Notes under the pieces: generated by a model
Told to the model about the DNA's origin: nothing
The model's database searches: none
What the model saw: the letters and a program-made list of their open reading frames with translations, nothing else
Made by a program: the position numbers and the translations under genes
Shown: positions 1 to 8,806 of the stretch, piece after piece
How positions within the stretch are numbered: position 1 is the stretch's first letter
Layout: every line of letters begins with the position of its first letter
Source of the DNA: Xenophilus azovorans DSM 13620
Lineage (GTDB): Bacteria; Pseudomonadota; Gammaproteobacteria; Burkholderiales; Burkholderiaceae_C
Assembly: GCF_000745855.1 (NCBI RefSeq)
Contig: NZ_JQKD01000037.1
Coordinates: forward strand, 1-61,825
Reading direction: 5' to 3'
Length of the DNA: 61,825 nt

Positions 1-278
1 ATTTCCACGTCCAGCTTCGCTTCGGCCAGTTCCCTGCGCAGGCGGCTGTTCTCAGCTTCCAGCTCACTGACGGGGCGCCGGGCGGGTGAATCACCCGACG
101 CTACCGTACCGCCGGTGGCGGCCGAGGCAACACCGCGCCTGGACCAGTTTCCCACCGTGGCCACCGGCACGCCCAGGCGCCGCGCTGCCTCGTGGCCGCC
201 CACCGAGGCCGCCAGCCTGACGGCCTCGGCCTTAAATTCCTCTGTGTACTGCCTCTTGGGCAGCCTGCCTTCTTTCAT
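1..278 (-). CDS. IS3-family transposase OrfA (N-terminal part, runs off window)
   Basis: Reading the minus strand from the ATG at 278 gives MKEGRLPKRQYTEEFKAEAV, then a helix-turn-helix segment (HEAARRLGVPVATVGNWSRR) and a leucine-zipper-like helix (ELEAENSRLRRELAEAKLDV). This is the layout of OrfA of IS3-family elements, which binds the IS ends. OrfB would lie outside the window, to the left. About 92 codons are visible, close to full OrfA length. The IS end should lie just upstream of the gene, near 335, where recognisable prpF coding sequence resumes. The OrfA sequence differs from the one at the right edge of the window, so the two IS copies are different elements. Confidence 0.88.
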   Translation of the reverse strand, partial: MKEGRLPKRQYTEEFKAEAVRLAASVGGHEAARRLGVPVATVGNWSRRGVASAATGGTVASGDSPARRPVSELEAENSRLRRELAEAKLDVE

Positions 279-335
279 CTCGATTCTCCGTACCTTTGAA
301 GTTTCCAACTTCTTGCTGTACGTGAAATCTAGGCA
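1..335 (-). mobile_element. Left-edge IS3-family insertion sequence (partial)
   Basis: The segment holds the start of OrfA plus about 57 bp of upstream sequence. On the minus strand that upstream part begins TGCCTAGATTTCACGTACAG, compatible with the TG...CA ends of IS3 elements. The boundary at 335 is inferred because conserved PrpF sequence (GxAPIRLDF) resumes at about 337-343. An end at 341 is also possible. The other IS end and the 3-4 bp target duplication lie outside the window. Confidence 0.65.
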
Positions 336-336
336 G

Positions 337-1011
337 GGTCACGCACCGATCCGGCTGGACTTCATCGAGCCCGGCGGCGCAACCACTGGCCGGCTGTTGC
401 CGGCGGGCGGGGTGCGCACCCGGCTGGATATACCGGGTGAGACCGGGCTGGAAATCTCCGCGGTCGATGCGGCCAATGCGTGCGTGTTCGCGAAGGCCTC
501 GTCGTTGGGGCTGCTCGGCACGGAGCTGCCCGACGCGCTTGAATCCGACGTCGGTGTCATGCGCCGCCTGTCCGCCATTCGCAGCCATGCGGCTGTCGCC
601 ATGGGTCTGGCGGCATCGGCGGAAGAGGCCGCACGCAACCCCGCCGTTCCTTTCATCGCACTGGTCGCGCCGCCGGCCGAATCGTTCCACCTCGACGGCG
701 AGCGCCGGTCGTCGCACGAGATGGACCTCTCGGTGCGCGTGCTGTCCAACGGACGCATCCATCGGGCGCTGCCGCTCACCATTTCGTTGTGCACTGCCGT
801 TGCCGCAGCGATCCAGGGCACAGTCGTGCACGACGTGGTGCACCTGGCCGGACGCCGTCCACAGGAGGGCGAGGCGCTCCGGCTGGGCATGCCTTCCGGC
901 GTGCTGTCGGTCGGCGCGCATGTGGAGCGCGACGGCTGCGGCTGGCGCGCGCGGCACGGCTCTTTCTACCGGACGGCGCGCCTGCTGTTCGACGGCTACG
1001 TCCACTACTGA
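337..1011 (+). pseudogene. prpF: prpF-family isomerase/tautomerase, 5' half removed by an IS
   Basis: About 225 codons match the C-terminal part of the PrpF family (methylaconitate isomerase, 4-oxalomesaconate tautomerase). Visible segments are APIRLDFIEPGGATTGRLLP, the central EISAVDAANACVF, and the family ending LGMPSGVLSVGAHVERDG followed by FYRTARLLFDGYVHY. PrpF proteins are usually about 390 residues, so roughly the first 150 are missing. The reading frame stays open leftwards into the antisense strand of the IS, but that part has no family similarity, so expression as a functional enzyme is unlikely. It lies 21 bp before the VOC gene and was probably the first gene of that unit. In related clusters such tautomerases work in ring-cleavage pathways of gallate or protocatechuate type. 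Confidence 0.8.
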
Positions 1012-1032
1012 TCTCATTTCGAAGGAAACGCC

Positions 1033-1623
1033 ATGAAGACCACCCACCCGATCACGTCCATCTCCTTGCGCAAGGCCGCCGTCAACACCGAGGACCGGGA
1101 CGGCCTGCCCAATGTGCACGGGCTTCACCACTGGGCCTTCCGCTGCCGCGACTCGGAAGAGACGCGGCATTTCTACGAAGACATCCTGGGCCTGCCGCTG
1201 GCAGCGGCCGTGTTCCACGAGCGCGTGCCGAGCACACAGGAGTACTGCCCCTACTACCATATCTTTTTCGAGCTGGCCGACGGCTCCTATATCGCCTTCT
1301 TCGATCTCCTGGACGGCAAGTCCTACATACCGGACCCGGACACGCCTTCGTGGTTGCACCACATGGCGCTCGAGGTCGATTCGAGGCAGTCGCTCGAAGA
1401 TGCCAAGGCGCGTCTGGAGGCGGCTGGCGTCGATGTGTTGGGCATCGTGCCGCATGGCTGGTTCGACTCGATCTACTTCTTCGATCCGAACGGCATGCGC
1501 ATGGAGCTGGTCCACCGGACCGCATCGCTCGACGCGATGAAGGACAAGGCTCGACAGGCGCGTGAGCTGCTCGCTCACCGCCCGGCCAAGATCGCGGAAC
1601 TGAAGGCGCGCGCCGCAGCATGA
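1033..1623 (+). CDS. VOC-family (glyoxalase/extradiol dioxygenase-like) metalloprotein
   Basis: This 196-residue protein has the vicinal-oxygen-chelate fold: GLHHWAFRCRDSEETRHFYE at 30-49, then a second beta-alpha-beta module LHHMALEVDSRQSLEDAKAR from 108, ending with DPNGMRMELVHRT. The likely metal ligands are His32 or His33, His110 and Glu158. VOC proteins include type I extradiol dioxygenases, glyoxalases and fosfomycin-type enzymes. One such domain pair of this length fits a small ring-cleaving dioxygenase or an isomerase, and the substrate cannot be told. Its stop overlaps the start of the next hydrolase gene by four bases (ATGA), so the two are translationally coupled. AAGGAAACGCC precedes the start. 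Confidence 0.8.
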   Translation: MKTTHPITSISLRKAAVNTEDRDGLPNVHGLHHWAFRCRDSEETRHFYEDILGLPLAAAVFHERVPSTQEYCPYYHIFFELADGSYIAFFDLLDGKSYIPDPDTPSWLHHMALEVDSRQSLEDAKARLEAAGVDVLGIVPHGWFDSIYFFDPNGMRMELVHRTASLDAMKDKARQARELLAHRPAKIAELKARAAA

Positions 1624-2753
1624 TCGAGCGGCACCACATCTCACTGCCGGTGCCGCTCGGGGCTGCGTTCGAATCGCAGTCAGGGCTGTTCACTTCCAAC
1701 CCCCGCATCTACGGCGTGCTGGCCGGTCCGCCGCGGGGCCGGATCGGCGCCATCGTCATGCACCCGACCAGCAACCTGATGGGTCACTATCTCCTGGAGC
1801 CGCTGGCGCAGCGCGGTGTCGGGCTGCTGGCGCTGAATTCGCGTTTCGTCGGCAATGACAGCGTGCTGCTGATGGAGCGCGTGATCCAGGACCTGGGTGC
1901 CGGCGTGAAGTACATGCGCGAGCATTTCGACAAAGTCATCCTGCTTGGAAACTCGGGTGGCGCTTCGCTGACGGCGTTCTACCAAGCGCAGGCGGAGAAC
2001 CTGACGATCACCGAAACGCCCGCAGGCGACCCGATCAGGCTCACTCCCGAAGAGTTGCCGCCGGCGGACGGTATCGCGTTGATGGCGGCGCACCTCGGGC
2101 GATCGGAGCTGATGCTGCACCAGCTGGATGCGTCGGTGACGGATGAGCGTGACGGCCTCTCGTGCGACCCCGCGCTGGACATCTACGATCCGCGTCACAA
2201 GCCGCCCTTCAGCGCCGATTTCGTGCAGCGCATCCGCGACGGCCAACACGCTCGCAGCCAGCGCATCACGGCCTGGGCCCTGGACCGACTGAAATACCTG
2301 CGTGGACTTCCTCAGCCGATTCAGGACGAGGCTTTCGTGGTCTACCGGACATATGCCGATCCGCGCTTCCTGGACCTGACGCTGGATCCCAACGACCGCA
2401 AACCCGGAGGCAACCGCGGCAGCAACCCGCGCGAAGTGAACTACAGCGTGAACAACCTGGCGCGCTATACCGCGCTGACCTCATGGCTTTCGCAGTGGTC
2501 GCTGCTCTCGCGGGCGCGCGGCCCGGCCAACCTGGCGCTCACGACGGTGCCGGTGCTCAATCTCGAATACACGGGCGATGGCTCGATCTTTCCGGCCGAC
2601 GTGAAGAAGTGGTCCGACGCCTGCAAGGGCCGTGAGAGCTTCCATAAAATCGAAGGCGCCACGCATTACCTGAAAGGTCAGGACGCATTGATCGCACACG
2701 TGGCCGACCTCACCGCCGCCTGGGCGGACATCACTACCGCAAGGAAACCATGA
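1620..2753 (+). CDS. Alpha/beta-hydrolase family protein
   Basis: The 377-residue protein shows the nucleophile elbow LLGNSGGASL with Ser112, preceded by a beta-strand/helix typical of the fold (RIGAIVMHPTSNLMGHYLLE). A late His in the GATHYLKGQ segment near residue 350 is a plausible catalytic base. The long central insert (about 140-290) is unusual and probably forms a cap. There is no signal peptide, so it is cytoplasmic. It overlaps both neighbours by ATGA (VOC protein upstream, FMN reductase downstream), which argues that the three proteins act together, perhaps as ring cleavage followed by C-C or ester hydrolysis. The exact substrate is not recognisable. Confidence 0.75.
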   Translation: MIERHHISLPVPLGAAFESQSGLFTSNPRIYGVLAGPPRGRIGAIVMHPTSNLMGHYLLEPLAQRGVGLLALNSRFVGNDSVLLMERVIQDLGAGVKYMREHFDKVILLGNSGGASLTAFYQAQAENLTITETPAGDPIRLTPEELPPADGIALMAAHLGRSELMLHQLDASVTDERDGLSCDPALDIYDPRHKPPFSADFVQRIRDGQHARSQRITAWALDRLKYLRGLPQPIQDEAFVVYRTYADPRFLDLTLDPNDRKPGGNRGSNPREVNYSVNNLARYTALTSWLSQWSLLSRARGPANLALTTVPVLNLEYTGDGSIFPADVKKWSDACKGRESFHKIEGATHYLKGQDALIAHVADLTAAWADITTARKP

Positions 2754-3343
2754 AGCCGCGCATCCTCGTTTTTTCAGGCAGCCGCCGCGCCCAGTCGTTC
2801 AACGCTCGGCTGGCGAAGTTGGGCGCCGCGGCGGTGGACAAGGCCGGCGGTCAGCCGACACTGATCAGCTTGGACGACTACGTGCTGCCGATCTACGACG
2901 GCGACGAAGAGCAGGCGAGCGGCATCCCCGCCGCCGCCATGGCGCTCAAGCAATTGTTCAAGACGCACCACGGCATCCTGATCGCCTCGCCCGAATACAA
3001 CGCTTCGATTTCGCCGCTGCTCAAGAACGTGATCGACTGGGTGTCGCGTGCTACGCCGACCGAGAGCGGCAAGGTGCCCTACAAGGGCAAGGTCGTGGCC
3101 TTGACGGCCGCGACAGCCTCCGCTTTCGCCGGCTCGCGCGCCTTGACCCACCTGAGGCAGATCCTCAGCGGGCTCGGCGCTTGGGTGGTGCCCGACCAAC
3201 CGGGTATCTCGGGTGCGGCCCAGGCCTTCGCGGAGGACGGCTCTCTGAAGGATGCCGGCCAGCAGGCCTTGCTGGAAGCACTGGCAGCCAGCCTGGTCGC
3301 AGCCGCCGGCAACATCGGGGCCGTCACGGAGCCGCAGCACTAG
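2750..3343 (+). CDS. NADPH-dependent FMN reductase (flavodoxin-fold)
   Basis: The 197-residue protein begins MKPRILVFSGSRRAQSFNAR, the FMN phosphate-binding loop of the NADPH-dependent FMN reductase family (ArsH, ChrR, azoreductase relatives). It also carries the conserved SPEYNASISPLLKNVIDWVS segment around residues 83-103. Such proteins reduce FMN or quinones with NAD(P)H. Here it may supply reduced flavin or remove quinones produced by the preceding dioxygenase. The gene overlaps the hydrolase by ATGA and is the last gene of the unit, facing the convergent IclR gene 48 bp away. Confidence 0.85.
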   Translation: MKPRILVFSGSRRAQSFNARLAKLGAAAVDKAGGQPTLISLDDYVLPIYDGDEEQASGIPAAAMALKQLFKTHHGILIASPEYNASISPLLKNVIDWVSRATPTESGKVPYKGKVVALTAATASAFAGSRALTHLRQILSGLGAWVVPDQPGISGAAQAFAEDGSLKDAGQQALLEALAASLVAAAGNIGAVTEPQH

Positions 3344-3391
3344 AACTGGTGAGCGACACCGCTCGATACACGTCCTCATGGCAGCGGACAT

Positions 3392-4234
3392 TCACCGCGC
3401 TGATGTGGCCAAGTGGGCGGGCTCTTCGCGCTTTCGGTACTTCGACAGCCGCAGTTCGATCTCTTTCGCCGTTGCGCGCAGGTCATCCACGTAATCTATC
3501 TGGGCCTGCTCGATCTTTTTCGCCTTCTTTGAGAAAACGATATTGAGACAGGCCTGGACGCGGCCCGCGTGCCGGATCGGAACCGCCAACGCGCCGAACC
3601 GCGGTTCCCTGACCCACTCTCCGTCATTGATGCCGTAACCGCGCATGCGCGTGGCATCCACCGACTTCCTGACGGTCCGTGCATCGCGCGCAATTTCGCC
3701 CTGCAACCCATCTTCCTCGCGAAGCATCGAGAGCACGAGTTCGCGCTCGGCGTCGGTGCAGAACGCCAGGTATGCCCACCCCGCTGCGGTGGGGAGAACA
3801 GGGAAGCGGCTTCCCACGGCACCCGGGTGGAACGACAGCGGGCTGAACGCATGCGTCGAGTAGCGGATCACCATGTGATTGCCTTCCAGCGTCACCAAGT
3901 CGCTCGGCCAAAGGACCTTTTCCGTCAGCTGGGTGAGTAGCTGTCGGGACACGGTGCAGAGTCCCGTCTCGTCATTGAACCCGTCGCTCAACTGCTGCAC
4001 ACGAAATGTCAGCCGGTAGTTCTGGCCGTCGGCGAGTCGATTCACGAATCCGGCGGCTCTCAACGTTTCGAGCAGGCGCTTGACGGTGCTGCGGTGAAGC
4101 GTCGTGAGCTGGCTGAGTTCAACGGCAGTGGCCGTCCCTGCGCGTTGCTTGTTGAGTTCGCACAGGACCGCGAGCCCCCGTACCAGCCCTTGGACGTGAT
4201 GGTAGTCGCCTGTCTGAGGGTCGTCATCGGTCAT
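3392..4234 (-). CDS. IclR-family transcriptional regulator (MhpR-like position)
   Basis: This is a 280-residue IclR-family regulator with an N-terminal winged HTH (VELSQLTTLHRSTVKRLLET, about 35-55) and a C-terminal effector domain (DLVTLEGNHMVIRYSTHAFS; ALAVPIRHAGRVQACLNIVF). I chose the ATG at 4234 (MTDDDPQTGDYHH) because AGGAAAG lies about nine bases upstream and conserved sequence starts soon after; an upstream ATG at 4312 is less likely. It is divergent from the aromatic operon beginning at 4392, the arrangement of mhpR and the mhp genes in Escherichia coli. I infer that it controls that operon in response to a pathway aromatic acid. An inverted repeat lies 30 bp upstream of its start. 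Confidence 0.88.
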   Translation of the reverse strand: MTDDDPQTGDYHHVQGLVRGLAVLCELNKQRAGTATAVELSQLTTLHRSTVKRLLETLRAAGFVNRLADGQNYRLTFRVQQLSDGFNDETGLCTVSRQLLTQLTEKVLWPSDLVTLEGNHMVIRYSTHAFSPLSFHPGAVGSRFPVLPTAAGWAYLAFCTDAERELVLSMLREEDGLQGEIARDARTVRKSVDATRMRGYGINDGEWVREPRFGALAVPIRHAGRVQACLNIVFSKKAKKIEQAQIDYVDDLRATAKEIELRLSKYRKREEPAHLATSAR

Positions 4235-4263
4235 GGTGAAGTGCTTTCCTGCTCGTTTTGTCG

Positions 4264-4278
4264 GTTCAGATTGTGAAC
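4264..4278. promoter_or_regulatory. Inverted repeat, candidate IclR operator
   Basis: GTTCA-GATTG-TGAAC is a perfect 5-bp inverted repeat with a 5-bp centre. It lies 30 bp upstream of the IclR start and 114 bp upstream of the Bug gene at 4392, in the only divergent gap of this region. Size and position fit an IclR dimer site controlling both directions. This is inferred from symmetry alone. Confidence 0.4.
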
Positions 4279-4391
4279 GGAAAGCAGAAATGAGTGGGGA
4301 TACTGAGGCCATTTAACTAAGCTTCATTCCTGCACCGCCTCGTGGATCGAAGAATTCCAGGCGGGCATTTGGACTATTCCGGAGACAAAAC

Positions 4392-5372
4392 ATGCTGCCC
4401 AAATTCCTCAGACTCATTGCAGTCTTTTCCTGCATCGCCGCGAATGTGGTGATTTCCGCGGAGGCACAGGATGCATATCCCGCAAAACCCTTGAAGATGA
4501 TCGTCCCGTATGGGGCCGGAGGTCCTATCGATGTGCATGCCCGCATCATCGCGCTGCATCTCAGGGACCTGCTGGGCCAGCCTGTCATCGTCGAGAACAA
4601 GCCCGGCGCGTTGACCAGCATCGGCAACCGAGCGTTGTCGGAAGCCAATCCCGATGGCTACACCTTCGGCTGGCTGACGCTTTCTGCCGTGGTGTTGCCC
4701 ATCACGATGAAGGAGTACCAGATCGATCCGGTGAAAGGCTTCACACCGATCACCCAGTACAACTTCGGCGATTACTCCATCGTTGTCAACAACAAGGTCC
4801 CGGTCAACAACTTCGCCGAGCTGGTCGCTTATGCCAAGGCCAACCCGAAAACGTTCAACATCGCGACGTCTGGCGGGCATCTCGACATGGTGATCGCGCT
4901 GCTGGGTGAGCAGACAGGCGTCAACTGGTCGATCATCCGCTACAAGGGGCTCGCAGAAGCCCGCACCGCGCTGCTGGCCGGCGATGTCGATGCCGCCATC
5001 GATGTCTTCGGCTTTGCCAAGGACCAAGCCGCCGCGGGCAAGATCAAGTTCATTGCCGTGACAGGTCCGGAGCGAAATCCTGACGCACCAAACGTGAAGA
5101 CCGTTGCAGAGACCTCGCTGCCCGGATTCAAGGCCGGATTCTGGTGGGGCTTCGGAGGCCCGCCTGGCATGCCGCCCGCAGCCGTCGAAAAGCTGAACTC
5201 GGCATTGCGAAAGGCGGTGGAACTGGCCGATGTCCGAACCGCGCTGCGCCGCGACGGCACACGCGCTGCCACCGGATCGCCCGAAGACTTCATACGCTTC
5301 ATCACGGCCGAGAACAAGCTGTGGCGCGATGTGGCGAAAGCCAACAACATTTCATGGGACATCAATCGTTGA
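4392..5372 (+). CDS. Bug/TctC-type tripartite tricarboxylate transporter receptor
   Basis: The 326-residue protein has a Sec signal peptide (MLPKFLRLIAVFSCIAANVV, cleavage probably after SAEA) and the mature Bug signature YPAKPLKMIVPYGAGGPIDV followed by LLGQPVIVENKPGA. Bug proteins are periplasmic solute receptors that bind small carboxylated ligands, often for TctAB permeases and sometimes for sensing. No TctA or TctB lies nearby. GGAGACAAAAC precedes the start. As first gene of the aromatic operon, it probably captures the aromatic acid or a related compound. It is one of eight Bug genes in the window. Confidence 0.92.
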   Translation: MLPKFLRLIAVFSCIAANVVISAEAQDAYPAKPLKMIVPYGAGGPIDVHARIIALHLRDLLGQPVIVENKPGALTSIGNRALSEANPDGYTFGWLTLSAVVLPITMKEYQIDPVKGFTPITQYNFGDYSIVVNNKVPVNNFAELVAYAKANPKTFNIATSGGHLDMVIALLGEQTGVNWSIIRYKGLAEARTALLAGDVDAAIDVFGFAKDQAAAGKIKFIAVTGPERNPDAPNVKTVAETSLPGFKAGFWWGFGGPPGMPPAAVEKLNSALRKAVELADVRTALRRDGTRAATGSPEDFIRFITAENKLWRDVAKANNISWDINR

Positions 5373-5400
5373 TGCCCGCAGCGGCCCCGTTCAAAGAAAG

Positions 5401-6969
5401 ATGAGCAGATCCATGTTGCTGAGAGATTACATCGGTCGCTGTGCGGCGACCTACCCGGACGAAATCGCCTACGTCACCGGCGACTTGCAGCGCACCTGGC
5501 GCGAGACACATGCGCGCACGGACCATCTTGCAGGGGCTTTGCAGCAGCTTGGTCTAATGAAGGGGGATTCCGTCGGGATTCTGTCCCACAACCGGATCGA
5601 GATTGCGGAGCACTGGCTTTCATGCCTGAAGGCAGGGATGGTCCGCTGCGGCATCAACTGGCGTTACTCGGCAAGAGAGATCCTGCACGCCATCCGCGAC
5701 AGCGACTGCAAGGCGATCATCATCCAGTCGGAATGTGCGGATGTCATCGCTCCGTACCTGGACGAACTCCGGGCCGAGGGGCGCATCTTCATCGGATTCA
5801 GCCGCGGCCATGAATTCGAGCAGGACTACGAATCCCTCATCGCACAGGAACACGCCGCCGTGTACCCGCCGCTGACCCACGGCGACCGTGCGCTGATCGG
5901 CTACACCTCTGGCTCAACCGGCCTGCCCAAGGGCGTCATCCTGACCCAGGGCAATGTCTTTTCGAACGTCACCAATCTCTGCATCGGCTGGGGCTTTTCG
6001 TACGAGGACGTGCGCCTTTACTGCACGAATCCCGCCGGCGTGAATGTCTTCATGACCTGCATGAACATCGTCACGGGCATGAAGACCGTGATCGAGGATT
6101 TCGAAGCCGCAACGTTCTTCGACCTGGTGGCGCATCACAAGGTCACGCAGGTGACGCTGGTGCCCACGATGCTGCGCCGGGTGATCGATCTGCAACGCAG
6201 CGGACACCATGACGTTTCATCGCTCAAGCAGATCCTGTATGGCTCGATGCCCACATCGCCCGCGATGATCCGCCAGGCCTACGACACGCTCGACTGCAGC
6301 TTTGCCCAGATCTACGGCACGTCGGAATCCGGGGGGCCCATCACCGTCCTGAGGAACGCCGACCACCTTCGGGCCCTGCGCACGGAGCCGGAATTGCTGA
6401 CGTCGGTCGGCCGGATTCTTCCGCATGCCCTGGCGTCCGTGCGAGACGACGAGGGCAACATCGTGCCGATGGGCGAGACGGGAACCGTCTGGCTGGGCGG
6501 CGACTGCGTGATGGCCGGCTACATCAACCGGCCCGAAGAGACGGGAGAAGCGCTCGTGGACGGATGGCAGCGCACGGGCGACTTCGGCCGGATGGACGAT
6601 CGCGGCTACATCTTCCTCGGCGACCGCAAGAAGAACATGATCATTTCCGGCGGAATGAACGTTCACCCCCTGGGTATCGAGAACGTTCTCGCCGAGCATC
6701 CTGCGGTGAATCAGGCCGTGGTCGTCGGCGTGCCGCACCCGGATTGGGGCGAGGCGGTGGCGGCCGTCGTCACCCTCGTGGCCGGCGCGACAGCGACGGA
6801 AGCTGAGCTGATCGCGCATTGCAAGACATCCGTGCCGCGCTGGGAAGTCCCCAAGCACATCGCCATCTCTGCCAGCCTCCCGCAGGGCTTCACGGACAAG
6901 CTCGACAAACGCGCCGTCCGCGATTTGCTGATCGAGTCGGGCCGACTCCCATGGACGCTCACGACATGA
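5401..6969 (+). CDS. AMP-forming acyl/aryl-CoA synthetase
   Basis: This 522-residue ANL-superfamily ligase adenylates a carboxylic acid and transfers it to CoA. Visible motifs are the P-loop YTSGSTGLPKG at 168-178, IYGTSESGGP in the middle, GDFGRMDDRGYIFLGDRKKN with the hinge region, and a C-terminal lysine in GFTDKLDKRAV. I chose the ATG at 5401 (MSRSMLLRDY), preceded by AAAGAAAG; upstream in-frame sequence is antisense-like and unconserved. It lies between the Bug receptor and the Rieske oxygenase, so it probably activates the imported aromatic acid or its side chain to a CoA thioester. That would supply the CoA substrate for the thiolase-like/DUF35 pair downstream. Confidence 0.88.
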   Translation: MSRSMLLRDYIGRCAATYPDEIAYVTGDLQRTWRETHARTDHLAGALQQLGLMKGDSVGILSHNRIEIAEHWLSCLKAGMVRCGINWRYSAREILHAIRDSDCKAIIIQSECADVIAPYLDELRAEGRIFIGFSRGHEFEQDYESLIAQEHAAVYPPLTHGDRALIGYTSGSTGLPKGVILTQGNVFSNVTNLCIGWGFSYEDVRLYCTNPAGVNVFMTCMNIVTGMKTVIEDFEAATFFDLVAHHKVTQVTLVPTMLRRVIDLQRSGHHDVSSLKQILYGSMPTSPAMIRQAYDTLDCSFAQIYGTSESGGPITVLRNADHLRALRTEPELLTSVGRILPHALASVRDDEGNIVPMGETGTVWLGGDCVMAGYINRPEETGEALVDGWQRTGDFGRMDDRGYIFLGDRKKNMIISGGMNVHPLGIENVLAEHPAVNQAVVVGVPHPDWGEAVAAVVTLVAGATATEAELIAHCKTSVPRWEVPKHIAISASLPQGFTDKLDKRAVRDLLIESGRLPWTLTT

Positions 6970-6989
6970 ACTACGAAGGACGTACCCCC

Positions 6990-8276
6990 ATGATCCCCGT
7001 TCTGGAAAGCCGCACGCTGCGGGCAAGCCCCCCCCTCGACTACGCCAGTCTCGTTCACGCGGACCGTGTGCACGGCTCGCTGTACTCGCTCCCTCAGGTG
7101 TTCGACGACGAGATGGACGCGATCTTCCACAAGGGCTGGGTCTATGTGGGACATGAAAGCGAGATTCCGAAGCCGGGCGACTACGTGTCGCGCCGGATGG
7201 GCAAGCAGTCGATGATTCTCACCCGCGGCGCGGACCAGGAAATCGCACTCCTGTACGACCGCTGTCCGCATCGCGGTAACAAGATCTGCCCCGCGGACCA
7301 TGGATCGGTGCAGAGCTTCGTCTGCGTGTACCACGGCTGGGCATTCAAGCCGAATGGCGAATTTCTCATGATGCCGGCGCCCGAAGGCTTTCCCGAAGGC
7401 TGCGACAAGGCGGCGCTCTCCATGGCGCGTGCGCCCCGCCTGGAGTCCTACGGCGGCTTTGTCTTCGCAAGCCTCGCGCCGCAAGGCATTTCGCTGGACC
7501 GGCACCTGGGTCGTGGCAAGACGATGATCGACATGCTGAACGGCCTGTCGCCCGAAGGTCGCGTGCGCCTCGACGCCGGATGGATGAAGCATCGGTTGCA
7601 CGGCAACTGGAAGGGGCTCGTCGAGAACCATGTCGACGGCTACCACCCGCAGATCGTCCACGGCTCTCTCTTGCGGGCGAACAAGCCGTTCGCCGGCGTG
7701 CGCGACCGCAAGGACACTTCCGCATCGCGTGTCCGTGATCTGGGCAACGGGCATGCGGAACTCGATTTCGCTGCCGATTTCCGGCAGCGAAATGTCATGC
7801 TCGGATGGACGGGTGGCGTCTCTACCGAACGGCTACCCAACTATGTCGATGCCATGCGGCAGGCCTACGGCGAAGCCGAAGCCAATCGCCGGCTCATCGA
7901 CGGTCCCCCGCATGCCGCGATTTTCCCCAACCTGCTGCTGGCCGAAATGAACATCATGTTCATCGAACCCCTGAGCGAGAAGGAGACGCTGCAACAGACG
8001 ACGGCCGTGATGATGGAAGGGGGTGCCGAGCTGAACCCCAGAACCCTGAGGCGTTGCGAGGGCGCCCTCGGCCCGGCGGGCTTCCTCATTTCGGATGACG
8101 CGGAGATCACCGACATCGTGCAGCAGGGGGTGTCCAACACCCTGCCCGAGTGGCTGTTGCTCAAGCGCGGCATGCACGACGAGGTCGTCGAGGAAGGCGG
8201 AACCCGTGCCGGGGGCCTGAAAGACGAAACGACCCAGAGGGCCTTCTGGTCCCACTACAAGAACGTCATGGCGTGA
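6990..8276 (+). CDS. Rieske non-heme iron ring-hydroxylating oxygenase, alpha subunit
   Basis: The protein is 428 residues from the ATG at 6990, which has AAGGA nine bases upstream. An ATG at 6966 overlapping the ligase stop is an alternative. The Rieske [2Fe-2S] site is Cys92-Pro-His94 and Cys112-Val-Tyr-His115, with 17 residues between. The catalytic iron site ENHVDGYHPQIVH gives the bridging Asp216 and ligands His219 and His224. Such alpha subunits hydroxylate aromatic rings with O2 and electrons from a reductase. The beta subunit follows directly and a VanB-type reductase is encoded at 12244. No cis-dihydrodiol dehydrogenase is seen in the operon, so the reaction may be a monohydroxylation or a dioxygenation that rearomatises by itself. 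Confidence 0.93.
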   Translation: MIPVLESRTLRASPPLDYASLVHADRVHGSLYSLPQVFDDEMDAIFHKGWVYVGHESEIPKPGDYVSRRMGKQSMILTRGADQEIALLYDRCPHRGNKICPADHGSVQSFVCVYHGWAFKPNGEFLMMPAPEGFPEGCDKAALSMARAPRLESYGGFVFASLAPQGISLDRHLGRGKTMIDMLNGLSPEGRVRLDAGWMKHRLHGNWKGLVENHVDGYHPQIVHGSLLRANKPFAGVRDRKDTSASRVRDLGNGHAELDFAADFRQRNVMLGWTGGVSTERLPNYVDAMRQAYGEAEANRRLIDGPPHAAIFPNLLLAEMNIMFIEPLSEKETLQQTTAVMMEGGAELNPRTLRRCEGALGPAGFLISDDAEITDIVQQGVSNTLPEWLLLKRGMHDEVVEEGGTRAGGLKDETTQRAFWSHYKNVMA

Positions 8277-8284
8277 GGACCGAC

Positions 8285-8791
8285 ATGAACATGCAAGACA
8301 TCCGCTCCTCCGAGCCGACCGTCGACGAAGCGGCGGTGCATAAGTTCCTGTACCTCGAAGCACGGCTGCAGGACGAACATCGATATGAACAATGGGAGTC
8401 CCTGTGGCTCGACGACGGGCTCTACTGGGTGCCCGCCGGGAGCGACGACACCGACCCCGAGCGGCAACTCTCCTTCATCTACGACAACCGTGCTCGCATC
8501 GCGGGACGGGTGCGGCAGTTGATGACCGGCCGGCGGTATGCGCAGAGCCCCCAGTCCCGGCTGCGGCGAGTCGTGGGGAACATCGAGATCGAATCGGTCG
8601 ATGAAAAGGGCGTCCGGGTGGCATCGAACTTCATGCTGGCCGAGTCCCGCCGCGGCGTGGTCAGGCACTGGGCCGGGCGCACGGTCCACATTCTGAAGCC
8701 CGGCGGCGACGCAGGGTTCCGGATGGCGATGAAGAAGGTGCTGCTCGTGGACAACGATGCGCCCATCGAAACGCTGGCCTTTCTGATCTGA
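8285..8791 (+). CDS. Aromatic-ring-hydroxylating dioxygenase, beta subunit
   Basis: This 168-residue protein belongs to the ring-hydroxylating beta family (NTF2-like cone fold). It shows the usual opening AVHKFLYLEARLQDEHRYEQWE followed by LWLDDGLYWVP, and then the SQSRLRRVVGNIEIE-type strand region. Beta subunits have no metal and complete an alpha3beta3 hexamer, sometimes influencing substrate choice. The start at 8285 has GAGGA upstream; it lies 8 bp after the alpha stop. An alpha/beta oxygenase combined with a reductase carrying its plant-type Fe-S domain at the C-terminus, and no separate ferredoxin, is a less common combination. Confidence 0.9.
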   Translation: MNMQDIRSSEPTVDEAAVHKFLYLEARLQDEHRYEQWESLWLDDGLYWVPAGSDDTDPERQLSFIYDNRARIAGRVRQLMTGRRYAQSPQSRLRRVVGNIEIESVDEKGVRVASNFMLAESRRGVVRHWAGRTVHILKPGGDAGFRMAMKKVLLVDNDAPIETLAFLI

Positions 8792-8806
8792 AGCGTCGCG
8801 TCTGGC

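Noticed and set aside
115-1011. A 298-codon frame read as one chimeric protein
   Set aside because: Its first 70 codons are the antisense of the IS transposase gene; only the part from about 337 on resembles PrpF, so I call a truncated pseudogene.
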